Shown: positions 1 through 9,579 of the stretch, one piece after another | How the letters are laid out: each line of letters begins with the position of its first letter | Numbering within the stretch: the first letter of the stretch is position 1 | Source of the DNA: Fuerstiella sp. | GTDB taxonomy: Bacteria; Planctomycetota; Planctomycetia; Planctomycetales; Planctomycetaceae | DNA: 64,000 nt | Assembly: GCA_022447185.1 (NCBI GenBank) | Contig: JAKVAY010000002.1 | Span: 1 to 64,000, forward strand | Reading direction: 5' to 3' | Program-made: the position numbers and the translations under genes | The notes under the pieces: model-generated | Told to the model about the DNA's origin: nothing | Seen by the model: the letters and a program-made list of their open reading frames with translations, nothing else | Databases searched by the model: none

Positions 1-498
1 GATTCGGCGCATGACGCACAGGCAGCAGACTACAACCACGACGGGCGACTTGATCTGGCCGTCGTCTGCCACGGACGCGACGGAGGACACAACACCGTCT
101 CCAGGATCTTCTACAACAACGGGCACCGCCTGCGGAAGGCAACTGTGGAAACATTACCCACAAACGGACCGCACTGGATGTGGCAGGAAGACATGGGACA
201 CATTTACCATCGTGGCTGGACACATGCCTACAGTTCCTCAGTCTTCACATGGAACAGGCCGCGGAACAACGGTCGCTTCTCGTTCCAGGCCGACATCCCT
301 GACGGTACTCAGCTTTTATTTTCGGTGCGATCAGCTTCCGGGAAATCGCAACTCACGGAACAGCCCTGGCAAACGATCGATGAAAGCCCGTTCCGGGTAG
401 ATCCACGACATCGAGTCATGCAGTACCAGGCCACGTTTCAATCCGACAACGGTGACCGGTACCCGGTACTTGACCAGGTGCAGATTGATTTACAGTGA
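1..498 (+). CDS. C-terminal part of an FG-GAP/VCBS repeat protein (5' truncated)
   Basis: The reading frame is open from the first base of the window, so the start lies upstream. The first residues carry an FG-GAP/VCBS calcium-binding loop (DYNHDGRLDLAV), followed shortly by IFYNNG, which is typical of secreted integrin-like beta-propeller proteins. About 120 further residues form a C-terminal beta-rich domain with no motif I recognise (it includes WNRPRNNGRFSF and YPVLDQVQIDL). Such proteins are normally exported and are abundant in planctomycetes. The substrate or ligand cannot be read from this fragment. No gene follows closely, so it is probably the last gene of its transcript. Confidence 0.75.
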   Translation, partial: DSAHDAQAADYNHDGRLDLAVVCHGRDGGHNTVSRIFYNNGHRLRKATVETLPTNGPHWMWQEDMGHIYHRGWTHAYSSSVFTWNRPRNNGRFSFQADIPDGTQLLFSVRSASGKSQLTEQPWQTIDESPFRVDPRHRVMQYQATFQSDNGDRYPVLDQVQIDLQ

Positions 499-896
499 TG
501 AAGATGCAGGCCTGAAACGGGAAAATCATGCCCGACATGACACTGAGCAACACAACGGTGCGGCAAGTATGTGCAGCGATTTGTTTGGTCTGACGAACAA
601 ATAGACAGAACGTGACGCCCGGTGATTCCACCATCGTGGCTTGGCCGGTACGGCTTCAGAACGAACCTGACGATCGGCGACTACCCGAGTGCTCGTGACA
701 GAGTACAATGAAAGATCCGAAATATCGTGTCAGCAGGACGGCCGACGCACTGCGGAAGTCGGCAGACAGCGTTTGCGGTCTGTTGCAGCTGATCCGTCAG
801 GCTGGTCATACCTCAAGAGAGCTTCAGTGCTTGTGACGTCTGTTCCGTCATAAAATAAGCACACAGCTTGAAGATTAGAATCATCTGCGGCTGCGT
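499..896. other. intergenic stretch, nothing recognised
   Basis: About 400 bases lie between the FG-GAP protein and lpxK. Short open frames exist on both strands, but none has a convincing ribosome-binding site or protein-like composition. I see no tRNA, no strong hairpin with a T-run and no repeat. It presumably holds the lpxK promoter, which I could not place. Confidence 0.4.
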
Positions 897-1973
897 ATGC
901 GGTGGCAAAAGGCATATTTTGAAATCATCGCCGGTGATCGGCAGGGGATGGTCGCCCGTGTCATCCGTGGAGCGCTGCGCCCAGCCGCCTGGATGTATCA
1001 GTACGTCACGGCCTGCAGAAATTTTTGTTTCCACACAGGATTGCGACAATCGACCAGAGTCGAAGTGCCTGTGATTTCAGTTGGAAACCTGACCACCGGT
1101 GGAACCGGTAAAACCCCGATCGTGGCCTGCGTTGTGGAGCAGTTGCTGAAACTTAAACGACAGCCGGGAATCGTCAGCCGAGGCTATCACGCCGATGCGA
1201 CCGGTATCAACGACGAGAAACGGGTGCTGGAGCACTTATGTCCCGGAGTCATTCATCTGCAGAATCCCAACCGTGTCACTGCATCCGTTCAGTTGATCAA
1301 AGAACATGACGTGGATGTCGTCGTACTCGACGACGGTTTTCAGCATCGTCAGATTGCCCGAGACCTCGATGTGGTTTTGATCGACGCCACAAATCCGTTT
1401 GGTTATGAGTTCGTCCTGCCGCGAGGTCTGCTGCGGGAACCACTGCAAGGGTTACAGCGAGCTCACATGATTGTCGTCACACGTTGTGATCAGGTACCCG
1501 CGGCGCAACTGGAAATGATTGAAGATCAAATCTGCGGCGCGGCGCCGCAGCACAAAGACCGTTTGGCACGAGTCTCATTCCGGCCCGTTGGCTTCCTTTC
1601 CGCCGGCGGAGAAAAAATTCCGCTGTCACAGATTGAAGCAAAACGTGTGATGTTTGTCACAGCGATTGGTAATCCACAGGCCTTTGAGGATACGTGTCGC
1701 CGACTAGGAGCGGATATCGTCTGTTCGCGGCTGTTTCCCGACCATCATCACTACAGTCAGTCCGATCTTGGATCCATTCTCTCCGACGCAGCGAAACATC
1801 GGGTGAAGACTGTACTGACGACACTTAAAGATCTGGTCAAGATCCAGCGGGTACGAGATGATCGCAATCACGAGCAGGAAATCCCGATTCTGGCTCTGGA
1901 GATCGCAACTGTGTTCGATTCAACAAAAGGGGAAGAGCTTTTGCATTCCGTGCTCCAGGAAGTATTGTCATAG
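897..1973 (+). CDS. lpxK: tetraacyldisaccharide 4'-kinase LpxK
   Basis: LpxK phosphorylates the 4' position of the lipid A disaccharide precursor at the inner face of the cytoplasmic membrane, using ATP. The 358-residue protein has the family P-loop GNLTTGGTGKTP (about residues 63-74) and the DDGFQHR motif (about 145-151), which is diagnostic for LpxK. It is slightly longer than the usual 320-340 residues; the extra length is at the N-terminus, and the start codon has no clear Shine-Dalgarno, so the true start could lie a little downstream. The hydrophobic N-terminal helix expected for membrane association is weak here. It stands alone, without other lpx genes beside it, and is evidence for lipid A synthesis in this organism. 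Confidence 0.93.
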   Translation: MRWQKAYFEIIAGDRQGMVARVIRGALRPAAWMYQYVTACRNFCFHTGLRQSTRVEVPVISVGNLTTGGTGKTPIVACVVEQLLKLKRQPGIVSRGYHADATGINDEKRVLEHLCPGVIHLQNPNRVTASVQLIKEHDVDVVVLDDGFQHRQIARDLDVVLIDATNPFGYEFVLPRGLLREPLQGLQRAHMIVVTRCDQVPAAQLEMIEDQICGAAPQHKDRLARVSFRPVGFLSAGGEKIPLSQIEAKRVMFVTAIGNPQAFEDTCRRLGADIVCSRLFPDHHHYSQSDLGSILSDAAKHRVKTVLTTLKDLVKIQRVRDDRNHEQEIPILALEIATVFDSTKGEELLHSVLQEVLS

Positions 1974-2135
1974 CTCCAGGAACGAACAGGACCAAAATTG
2001 CATGCCGTACGGGACACCGTCGAGTTAACAGTTCTGATTCGACTGCGTTCGCGCGAACAGGGTGGTTTCGGCAGTATTTGACAGACAGCAAAACATGAAA
2101 TCGGACCGTATCCGTGTGACGAGGAAAGGACAGGA

Positions 2136-3554
2136 ATGTCAGAACAACGACGGGTCACCAACCTGGCAGAACTGCAAGAAACCGGGTGGCAAAGCAGGAG
2201 TGTCAAAGAAGAACTGCGCGACAATTTCCAGCAATCTCTCGCCTCCGGTGACGAGTTGTTTCCAGGAATGCTGGGTTATGACAACACGGTCATCCCCGAG
2301 ATCAGTCTGGCACTGCTTGCCGGACACGACATGTTGTTCCTGGGCGAAAAAGGGCAGGGGAAAAGTCGGTTGATGCGGATGATGGTGAGATTTCTCGATG
2401 AAGCCATCCCGTATATTGACCTGCCAGGCTGTCCGGTCCATGAAGATCCCCATCAGCCAATTACAGCAGCAGCCAAAGCTCATCTCATTGAAACACCGGC
2501 TGAGCAGGTGTCGATCGGATGGTGGTCGCGCGAAGATCGTTATGCAGAACGACTTGCACCGGGGACCAAATTCGCCGACATCGTGGGAGAAATTGATCCG
2601 GCCAAACTGGCAGCCGGCAGCAGCATGTCTGCAGAAGATGCCCTGCATTTCGGGCTCATTCCACGTATGCATCGCGGCTTGTTCGCCATGAATGAACTTC
2701 CCGAACTGGATGAACTGGTTCAGGTCGGACTGTTTAATATTCTGGAAGAGCGGGACGTACAGATTCGCGGATATCCGGTGACGTTTGATCTGGATGTGAT
2801 GATTCTGTTCTCCGCCAATCCGGCAACGTACAACCGCAGCGGAAAAGTGATTCCGCAGTTGAAAGATCGTATTGGAAGTCTTGTTCAGACTCATTATCCG
2901 CTGGAGCGAGATTTGGGAATCGAAATCATGGAGCAGGAATGCAGCATGCCCATGGATGAAGAATTCCCCGTGACCGTGCCTTTTTTCATGAAACAGATTG
3001 TGGAGGAAATCAGCAGGGCAGCTCGCGTCAGTCGTTATATCGACCAGCAGTCGGGCGTTAGTGCCCGGTTCAGCATTGCAAATTTCCAAACGATGATTGC
3101 CAGTGCGCGTCGTCGGTCACTCGTACTGCAGGAATCGCCCGCCGTGCCCAGAATCAGTGATTTGGGACATCTGTATTCTTCTTCTCTGGGCAAGCTTGAA
3201 GTTGACCTGATGAGCAGCCATCAGATGTCGGAGCAGCAGGTCCTGGATTCCGTGATGGCCGAAGCAATCCGCAAAATCTTTGAGGAATATGTCGAAATCC
3301 ATGGTTTGGAAGAGATCGGTCAAATCTTCGCCAAAGGCGTCAGAATCGAAGTCGGCGATATGTTACCCAGTTCCTACTACGAGAAACTACTCAAACGTGT
3401 CCCTCCAGTCTGGGATAAGGCATTCGACCTGAATGCGTCGGAAGATCCTGCCGTCCGAGCGTCCTGTGTGGAATTCGTACTCGCCGGACTGCATGCAACA
3501 GACCGCATCAGTCGCTCTCAGCGACATGGTGTTGTTTCTTATGAAGTCGACTAA
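2136..3554 (+). CDS. magnesium-chelatase subunit I / MoxR-like AAA+ ATPase
   Basis: This 472-residue protein is an AAA+ ATPase of the ChlI/BchI-like group. Visible elements are Walker [10 protein letters not shown] (about residues 70-78), a Walker B-like stretch [11 protein letters not shown] (about 181-191), the sensor-1 segment LFSANPA (about 224-230) and QLKDRIG (about 241-247). The start is supported by a purine-rich GAGGAAAGGA a few bases upstream. ChlI/MoxR ATPases normally work with a VWA-domain (ChlD-like) partner as chaperone or chelatase modules. No VWA gene is adjacent, and there is no sign of chlorophyll synthesis in the window, so a chelatase role is unlikely. The partner, if any, must lie elsewhere. 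The family call is secure; the substrate is unknown. Confidence 0.85.
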   Translation: MSEQRRVTNLAELQETGWQSRSVKEELRDNFQQSLASGDELFPGMLGYDNTVIPEISLALLAGHDMLFLGEKGQGKSRLMRMMVRFLDEAIPYIDLPGCPVHEDPHQPITAAAKAHLIETPAEQVSIGWWSREDRYAERLAPGTKFADIVGEIDPAKLAAGSSMSAEDALHFGLIPRMHRGLFAMNELPELDELVQVGLFNILEERDVQIRGYPVTFDLDVMILFSANPATYNRSGKVIPQLKDRIGSLVQTHYPLERDLGIEIMEQECSMPMDEEFPVTVPFFMKQIVEEISRAARVSRYIDQQSGVSARFSIANFQTMIASARRRSLVLQESPAVPRISDLGHLYSSSLGKLEVDLMSSHQMSEQQVLDSVMAEAIRKIFEEYVEIHGLEEIGQIFAKGVRIEVGDMLPSSYYEKLLKRVPPVWDKAFDLNASEDPAVRASCVEFVLAGLHATDRISRSQRHGVVSYEVD

Positions 3555-3800
3555 CGTTTAACGTTGTTCGACAGCGAATGAAACCTGTCACGAAGATCTC
3601 GTTTTCGGGATACGTGAAGCCGACCGAAGCATGGTTGCGGGAATGAATTCAGAATTCCCGAAGGACGCATTGAAGCACGTGTAAATTTCTGCGACAAAGC
3701 GCCCACATTTACCAGTCGCAGCGGTTTTGCAGCGACTGTCAGACGAGAAATTGCGTGCCTCAACAGGAACACAAAACCGAGGCATTCTTCGGAGTCAGCG

Positions 3801-5966
3801 ATGTACGTTTTGGCTGCATGTGTGCCTCTGCTGGGAGCTGTGGGTCTGGCGTTCAGTGCGTATCGTTACAAGTGGGTTGTTCAACAGGACCCTGGTAACG
3901 AGGTCATGCAGGGAATCGGCATCCGCGTGCAACGCGGGGCCATGGCTTTCCTGAAAGCAGAATACACTGTTCTGCTGGGGTTTCTCATCGTTGTCGGCGG
4001 TCTGCTGTTCGTGTCGGGTAATCGGGCCGAATCCCATTCGTTGATTGCACTGTCGTTTGGGGTTGGGGCCATTTTCTCCGGACTGGCCGGTTTTTTCGGG
4101 ATGAAGATCGCCACACAGGCCAACGTTCGTACAGCCCAGGCCGCCCAAACAGGACTCGGTGGAGCTCTGAAAGTAGCGTTCAGCGGTGGTTCGGTGATGG
4201 GGCTGACGGTGGTAGGACTGGGCGTCCTGGGGCTGGGCACACTTTTTATCGTGTTTTCACTGCAGTTTGGAACGGAACCTGAATCAATCAGGCGGATAAT
4301 TAATGTGCTCACCGGGTTTTCGTTTGGCGCATCGTCCGTGGCTCTGTTTGCGAGACTCGGTGGAGGAATCTACACCAAGGCGGCAGACGTGGGGGCGGAT
4401 CTTGTAGGAAAAGTTGAGGCCGGCATCCCGGAAGATCATCCACTCAACCCGGCAACAATTGCGGACAACGTTGGGGACAATGTTGGCGATGTCGCAGGAA
4501 TGGGTGCAGATCTGTTCGAAAGCTACGTGGGTTCCATTATTGGGTCTATGGTGCTGGGCGCAACGTTCGTGAGCCTTCCGGAATTCAGCGGCAAACTCCA
4601 CGGACTTGCGGCCGTCCTGCTGCCGCTGCTGCTGGCAGCGGTGGGGGTGATCGCATCAGTGATCGGGACGTTCTTCGTAAGCGGTGACGAAAATACAGAT
4701 CCGCAAAAAGCACTCAATCGCGGGGAACTGGTTGCCGCCGGAATCATGCTGATTGGCAGTCTGGCAATCATCATGAGCATACTACCCGAGAGCTGGACTG
4801 TCGGTGAGCAGATCATTGAGAGATCCGGCGTCTTTGTAGCGACGCTCATTGGGCTTGGGTGTGGTTTACTGATCGGCCTAGTCACTGAATACTACACAGG
4901 AACAGGCAAGAAACCGGTTCGAGCGATTGTACAACAGTCCGTTACAGGCTCAGCCACCAACATCATCTCCGGTTTGGGTGTCGGGATGCAGTCCACGGCC
5001 GTTCCGATTTTGTTGATTGCCGCCGCAATTATCGGCGCGCATGAAATGGCAGGTCTGTACGGCATTGCTATTGCCGCGGTGGGCATGCTTTCCAACACAG
5101 GAATTCAGCTGGCGGTTGATGCATACGGACCAATTGCTGACAACGCCGGCGGCATCGCAGAAATGACAAGTCTGCCTCCGGAGGTTCGTCAGCGAACGGA
5201 TCAGCTGGATGCGGTTGGGAACACAACGGCCGCTATTGGCAAGGGCTTTGCGATCGGGTCCGCAGCCCTCACCGCCCTGGCTCTGTTCAGCGCGTATATG
5301 GCCACGGCAGGTATCGATGCCATCAACATCGCTGAACCAAAAGTCATGGCCGGACTGCTGCTCGGAGCGATGTTGCCGTTTCTGTTTTCTTCGTTGGCGA
5401 TGCAGGCAGTTGGTCGTGCGGCAGAGAAGATGATCAAGGAGGTTCGGCGACAGTTCAGGGAGATCCCCGAACTAAAGACTGCACTGGAAGCATGTCGTCG
5501 CAATGAGGATAAACCACAGAACGACTGGCCTGAAAATGATCAAAAACTCATGAACGACGCAATGGAAAAGGTCGAGTCAGATCGTTGCGTTGCAATCTCA
5601 ACCAAAGCTTCTATTCGCGAGATGATTGTTCCGGGACTGCTCGCGATTGCGGCACCGATTATCGTGGGTTTTGTCGGAACGCCGGAAATGCTGGGAGGCC
5701 TGCTTGCGGGTGTGACGGTGAGCGGAGTGCTGATGGCGATCTTCCAGTCGAACGCAGGAGGTGCCTGGGATAACGCCAAGAAAATGATCGAAAATAACGC
5801 AGTGGTTGACGGTGTTACGCTCGGCAAGGGCACAGACGCCCATTCAGCATCTGTCGTCGGCGACACAGTCGGCGACCCCTTTAAGGATACCTCCGGCCCG
5901 GCACTCAATATTCTGCTCAAGCTGGTATCTGTGACTGCGCTGGTGATTGCTCCATGGATCACTTAA
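3801..5966 (+). CDS. hppA: membrane-bound ion-translocating pyrophosphatase, K+-dependent type
   Basis: This 721-residue integral membrane protein couples pyrophosphate hydrolysis to H+ or Na+ transport. It shows the substrate-binding segments [11 protein letters not shown] and [19 protein letters not shown] (around residues 195-245) and the C-terminal [15 protein letters not shown]. At the potassium-determining site it reads GNTTAAIG, with Ala and Gly where K+-independent enzymes have Lys and Thr (GNTTKAVT), so it should be K+-dependent. Whether it pumps Na+ or H+ cannot be decided by eye. The start is supported by GGAG six bases upstream. The maf and dus genes follow on the same strand with short gaps (71 and 12 bases), which suggests co-transcription. 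Confidence 0.96.
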   Translation: MYVLAACVPLLGAVGLAFSAYRYKWVVQQDPGNEVMQGIGIRVQRGAMAFLKAEYTVLLGFLIVVGGLLFVSGNRAESHSLIALSFGVGAIFSGLAGFFGMKIATQANVRTAQAAQTGLGGALKVAFSGGSVMGLTVVGLGVLGLGTLFIVFSLQFGTEPESIRRIINVLTGFSFGASSVALFARLGGGIYTKAADVGADLVGKVEAGIPEDHPLNPATIADNVGDNVGDVAGMGADLFESYVGSIIGSMVLGATFVSLPEFSGKLHGLAAVLLPLLLAAVGVIASVIGTFFVSGDENTDPQKALNRGELVAAGIMLIGSLAIIMSILPESWTVGEQIIERSGVFVATLIGLGCGLLIGLVTEYYTGTGKKPVRAIVQQSVTGSATNIISGLGVGMQSTAVPILLIAAAIIGAHEMAGLYGIAIAAVGMLSNTGIQLAVDAYGPIADNAGGIAEMTSLPPEVRQRTDQLDAVGNTTAAIGKGFAIGSAALTALALFSAYMATAGIDAINIAEPKVMAGLLLGAMLPFLFSSLAMQAVGRAAEKMIKEVRRQFREIPELKTALEACRRNEDKPQNDWPENDQKLMNDAMEKVESDRCVAISTKASIREMIVPGLLAIAAPIIVGFVGTPEMLGGLLAGVTVSGVLMAIFQSNAGGAWDNAKKMIENNAVVDGVTLGKGTDAHSASVVGDTVGDPFKDTSGPALNILLKLVSVTALVIAPWIT

Positions 5967-6037
5967 TCAGGCATCTTCATTGCCCGATCGAATCTTTGTT
6001 CAACTGAACGAGTGAAAGCAGCCGGGAGTGGACCATC

Positions 6038-6700
6038 GTGCAAATTGTACTCGGTTCTCGTTCTCCCCGTCGTCGCCAGTTGCTTGAATCGGTGGTGAGT
6101 GCTGATCATCTTCTCGTTTGTCCGCCGCAGGACAGTGATGAACAGGGATTTGAGGGCCTCTCGGATTATCAGGCTGTTCGGCAACGGCTGCTTGCCGTCG
6201 TGCAGCGGAAGATGACCCAGGTGATTCACCAGCTCTACCCGGATCGCAGATTGCCTAAGGGAAGCTGTGTAATCACTGCTGACACAATCGTTGTCGTGAA
6301 TGACAGGAGCGCAGGCACGCTGGTTTTGGGACAACCCCGTTCTGAAAACTGGGAGTCCGAAGTGCGAGACTGGATGCTGCGATTGTATTCTGCAAATACC
6401 CACGAAGTCTGGACTGGAATTCAAGTTGCCTGCGGTAACAGATCCCATGAAGAAATTGTTACAACCAAAGTGACGTTTTGTGAACTGAGCCCGTCGCTTG
6501 TCGACCGTTACATTGCGACACAGGAATCCGTCGGCAAGGCTGGCGGCTATGCCGTGCAGGGCAAAGCAGCCACGTTTGTTGAAACAATCGACGGCAGTCT
6601 CAGTAACATCATTGGGCTCCCGGTGATGGAAGTTGTTCGCGCGATGGAATCCCTGGGCGTACAGATTCCGGAATTCGATTCCGAAGCCGGTGACAACTGA
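6038..6700 (+). CDS. maf: Maf-family nucleoside triphosphate pyrophosphatase
   Basis: Maf proteins hydrolyse dTTP/UTP or modified nucleotides to monophosphate and pyrophosphate in the cytoplasm (house-cleaning). Signature motifs are SRSPRR near the N-terminus (residues 7-12), ADTIVVV with the catalytic Asp (about 81-87) and GKAGGYAVQG (about 166-175). At 220 residues it is slightly longer than average, with an insert between the first two motifs and a short tail. The start codon is GTG, preceded by a GGGAG-like sequence about ten bases upstream. It sits between the pyrophosphatase and dus genes. The link may be meaningful: Maf releases pyrophosphate, the substrate of the upstream enzyme. That is an inference. 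Confidence 0.92.
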   Translation: MQIVLGSRSPRRRQLLESVVSADHLLVCPPQDSDEQGFEGLSDYQAVRQRLLAVVQRKMTQVIHQLYPDRRLPKGSCVITADTIVVVNDRSAGTLVLGQPRSENWESEVRDWMLRLYSANTHEVWTGIQVACGNRSHEEIVTTKVTFCELSPSLVDRYIATQESVGKAGGYAVQGKAATFVETIDGSLSNIIGLPVMEVVRAMESLGVQIPEFDSEAGDN

Positions 6701-6712
6701 AGGTTCCAAACG

Positions 6713-7774
6713 ATGCAACCAGGCTCGCAGCAATCGGCCATCGGCCTTCAAATCGGTCCACGGCAGCTGGCGACAAGGTACTTCCTGGCGCCGCTGGCGG
6801 GCTACACACATCTGGCATTTCGAACCATGTTGCGTCGGCTGGGAGGTGTCGGCCTGGCTACCACGGATCTCGTACAGGCTCGCATGCTGTTGTCGCAAAC
6901 ACGGAAATCGCTGGAGTTGATCGCGACAAACAGGGAAGACCGGCCGCTGAGCGTGCAACTGTTCAGTGGACATGTCAATGATCTGGTTGAGGCAGCGAAG
7001 TGGCTGCAGGATCGAAACTACAGCGGCGTTGACATCAACATGGGATGCCCCATGGCTCGCATCAATGGGGCTGGCGGAGGGGCTCGCCTGATGTGCGATA
7101 CTCAGGCGGCCGTTGAGATGGTCGCACGTGTGATTGATGTCGTCGATATTCCAGTCACTGTGAAAATGCGACTCGGATGGGATGACGACCATCCTGCCGC
7201 GCCACAACTGGCTGAAGCTCTTGAAAATATCGGAACTGCGGCCATCACGGTGCATGGACGAACGCGTCAGCAGGGGTTTCGTGGTGGTGTGAATCGCAAA
7301 GCAATTCGGGAAACTGTTCAGGCAACTTGCAAAATGCCCGTGATTGCGAACGGTGATATTCGCACGGTTGAAGATGCACACTCGATGTTCGCGGACACGG
7401 GGTGTGCTGGCATTGCAATTGGTCGGGGAGCAATGCTGGATCCGTGGATCTTTCGTCGTCTGCAGCAGTTCGAGCAGGGACGGCCTCCCACCGATCCCAC
7501 ACCGGAAGAGCAGGTGTCATTTCTGGAAGATCACTTTCGACTCATGGCGAAACAGCATGCTGAATACAGTTGCGTGATATTTCGCAAGTTTGCCGCATGG
7601 TATGGAGTTGTACTGGGAATTCCGGAATATCTGGAGGATCGACTGCGTCGCTTTGAAAGCTACGATGAGTTCGACGAAATTGTGCGTCTCGTTCAAAAAC
7701 ATCACGGCGAACGCCAGAGTCGCGTGCCAACAGCATTGATTAAGGTTCCCAATGGCCCGGTGTCGCATTGGTAG
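6713..7774 (+). CDS. dus: tRNA-dihydrouridine synthase (Dus family)
   Basis: Dus enzymes are FMN-dependent and reduce specific uridines of tRNA to dihydrouridine with NADPH. The 353-residue protein has the N-terminal FMN-site segment APLAGYTHLAFR (about residues 26-37), the hallmark GVDINMGCPM (about 105-114), VKMRLGWD (about 147-154), the HGRTRQQGFRG segment and the phosphate-binding IANGDIRT and GIAIGRGA segments. The GCP context resembles DusB/DusC, but I cannot assign which D-loop position it modifies. The start lies 12 bases after maf, consistent with translation from one message. Confidence 0.93.
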   Translation: MQPGSQQSAIGLQIGPRQLATRYFLAPLAGYTHLAFRTMLRRLGGVGLATTDLVQARMLLSQTRKSLELIATNREDRPLSVQLFSGHVNDLVEAAKWLQDRNYSGVDINMGCPMARINGAGGGARLMCDTQAAVEMVARVIDVVDIPVTVKMRLGWDDDHPAAPQLAEALENIGTAAITVHGRTRQQGFRGGVNRKAIRETVQATCKMPVIANGDIRTVEDAHSMFADTGCAGIAIGRGAMLDPWIFRRLQQFEQGRPPTDPTPEEQVSFLEDHFRLMAKQHAEYSCVIFRKFAAWYGVVLGIPEYLEDRLRRFESYDEFDEIVRLVQKHHGERQSRVPTALIKVPNGPVSHW

Positions 7775-7882
7775 TCGTTTGCTGATGGCTCTGTTTTTCA
7801 TATTTATGTTTTCACGCTGACCTGTGGGAAAACTGCAAAGCAATGTTCGCTCGCACATCACTGGACAGGAATGTGAATCGGT

Positions 7883-8305
7883 ATGACAGACTCAGACAGA
7901 CATGGCAATGTTACTCATCTGGCGGTCGCCGAAGATATTCTTAACGGGGTGGAAACACTGTTAATGGAGGCTCGCAAAACGACACAGCCGCTGGAAATAG
8001 AACCGTATCGCAGTCGGCTGTTTGAGTTGTTCGTGACAGCAGATGGGGCTCAACTGGTGCGAGATGACCGGACTTCCAGCATTTCTGATGAGGTCGACAA
8101 CCCCGCAGACCTGTCGGCGGACGGCATCTGCCGGACTCTGGCCCGCCGTTGGGGGCTGGACATGGCAGCTCGTGAATCGACGGCATCACAGTCGCGACTC
8201 GAACCGGACCAGCTGGAACAAATGCGATTGCTCTGGTCGGTGATGCGAATGTGGATGGAATGGGCTTACGCATGGCGACGCTGGAACGAATTCCATCAGA
8301 AATGA
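7883..8305 (+). CDS. hypothetical protein
   Basis: This is a 140-residue cytoplasmic-looking protein I do not recognise. It is acidic in the middle (SDEVDNPADLSADG), appears largely alpha-helical, and ends in a Trp/Met/Arg-rich helix (SVMRMWMEWAYAWRRW). There is no signal peptide, membrane segment or known motif. It follows dus by about 110 bases on the same strand and may be the last gene of that transcript. The composition and a frame clear of competing genes support it being real, but no function can be proposed. Confidence 0.6.
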   Translation: MTDSDRHGNVTHLAVAEDILNGVETLLMEARKTTQPLEIEPYRSRLFELFVTADGAQLVRDDRTSSISDEVDNPADLSADGICRTLARRWGLDMAARESTASQSRLEPDQLEQMRLLWSVMRMWMEWAYAWRRWNEFHQK

Positions 8306-8409
8306 GACAACCACTGGGGTTTGCTGATGGCACGATTCGTGTTCTGAACTCGCGATATTCAAACTGGAAATCCAGTTGTGCCATATAAAACGGTCACGCA
8401 CACGGACAA

Positions 8410-9579
8410 TCAATCCTTGACTTCAGGAAATCGCTGACGGTGCTGCACCGTTTGCCAAAATTCAAGCAGCGCGGAACATGCGCGCGTGATTCCAAAGGCT
8501 TGTTTGACGCGATCCAGTGCCACGATCGCAAAGGATTGCCCTTGTAATGGATTGTCCAGTGCGTGCTGGATGCACCGTGTCAATGCATCGATGTCTCCAG
8601 CCGGTACCAGCCTACCTGAATGCTGATCCTGAAGGATCTCCGGGGTGCCGCCGACATCGGTTGCGACAATTGGAAGTTCACTGGCGGCGGCCTCCAGCAG
8701 GACACGTCCAAGCGGTTCCTGCCGGGCGGAATGCACCAACAGGTCGGCAGCATTCATCCATTGTTCCACATTCGTACAATACCCTGCATGATGCAAGTGC
8801 TGTGCTCGCCCGCTCGACGCAAACACATCGGCGATTGCCTGCTCGTAAGCCACGGTCTCCGGCTTTTCAGAATACCGCCGGCCAACCAGCACCAGGTGGA
8901 TGTCGTCACTCGTCTGCAAACATCGTATGACGGCCTGGGCAAGATCCAGTTGTCCTTTCCGCAAACAAATCTGACCGACGTTGAGCAGGACCCGAGCGGA
9001 CGGCCGAAGGTCCGGCAGCAGTAACCTGCGAGCGTTTTCCGCGGAGCGTTTTCGAAATCGAGTGTTATCCACTCCATTGTAGATGACCGTCGCACGACCT
9101 GTGTGCAACCCGAGAGAATGGTAAAAGTCATGCACCGCCTGCGACACGGACACTATTCCGTCCAGTCTGTTCAGGTCTCGGACCGCTGTTGCACTGAGCT
9201 TCATGATATCGCGAATGTGACCTGTGTAATGAACAGGTGGCAGTTGACCGCGCACTCGGCCCAGCAATCGACTCATCGACAAACTGTTTGCATGCAGGAG
9301 ATCCGGCTTGAGCTGACAAATGAGACGATTGAGCTCTGTCACCGGATTCGGTGTTCCGCGCCGACTTCCCATGGAAGAACGCACGCAAAATGGACTGACT
9401 GGAATACTGAGACTCTCGAGGTGTTGCGCCAGGTGTCCTTCTGATGGCGCAAGAACTGTCAACCGGATACCGGCTGACGCCTGCAGTTCCTGCAACACAG
9501 TCAACATGGAATGCTCACCGCCATTGAGCGTGGGGTGCTCGAACAGGATGGCAATATGTCGGCTTACTTGAGCAACCAT
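8410..9579 (-). CDS. GT4-type glycosyltransferase (GT-B fold)
   Basis: This 389-residue glycosyltransferase transfers a sugar from a nucleotide-sugar donor. The N-terminal half has the acceptor-side start HIAILFEHPTLNGGEHS (about residues 8-24). The C-terminal half has the GT4 features NVGQICLRKGQ (about 200-210) and the EX7E donor-binding motif EPLGRVLLE (Glu about 288 and 296) followed by PIVATDVGG. The acceptor is unknown. Its start overlaps the end of the upstream hydrolase gene by 16 bases, so the two are probably translated from one message. No other polysaccharide genes flank it. Confidence 0.9.
   Translation of the reverse strand: MVAQVSRHIAILFEHPTLNGGEHSMLTVLQELQASAGIRLTVLAPSEGHLAQHLESLSIPVSPFCVRSSMGSRRGTPNPVTELNRLICQLKPDLLHANSLSMSRLLGRVRGQLPPVHYTGHIRDIMKLSATAVRDLNRLDGIVSVSQAVHDFYHSLGLHTGRATVIYNGVDNTRFRKRSAENARRLLLPDLRPSARVLLNVGQICLRKGQLDLAQAVIRCLQTSDDIHLVLVGRRYSEKPETVAYEQAIADVFASSGRAQHLHHAGYCTNVEQWMNAADLLVHSARQEPLGRVLLEAAASELPIVATDVGGTPEILQDQHSGRLVPAGDIDALTRCIQHALDNPLQGQSFAIVALDRVKQAFGITRACSALLEFWQTVQHRQRFPEVKD

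Noticed and set aside
2139-3089. 316-codon minus-strand frame antisense to the AAA+ ATPase
   Set aside because: The plus-strand frame has unmistakable Walker motifs; the antisense product has no recognisable domain.
5963-7381. Long open frame (472 codons) on the minus strand across maf and dus
   Set aside because: It lies antisense to two well-identified genes, has Cys/His-rich composition typical of a shadow frame and no ribosome-binding site.
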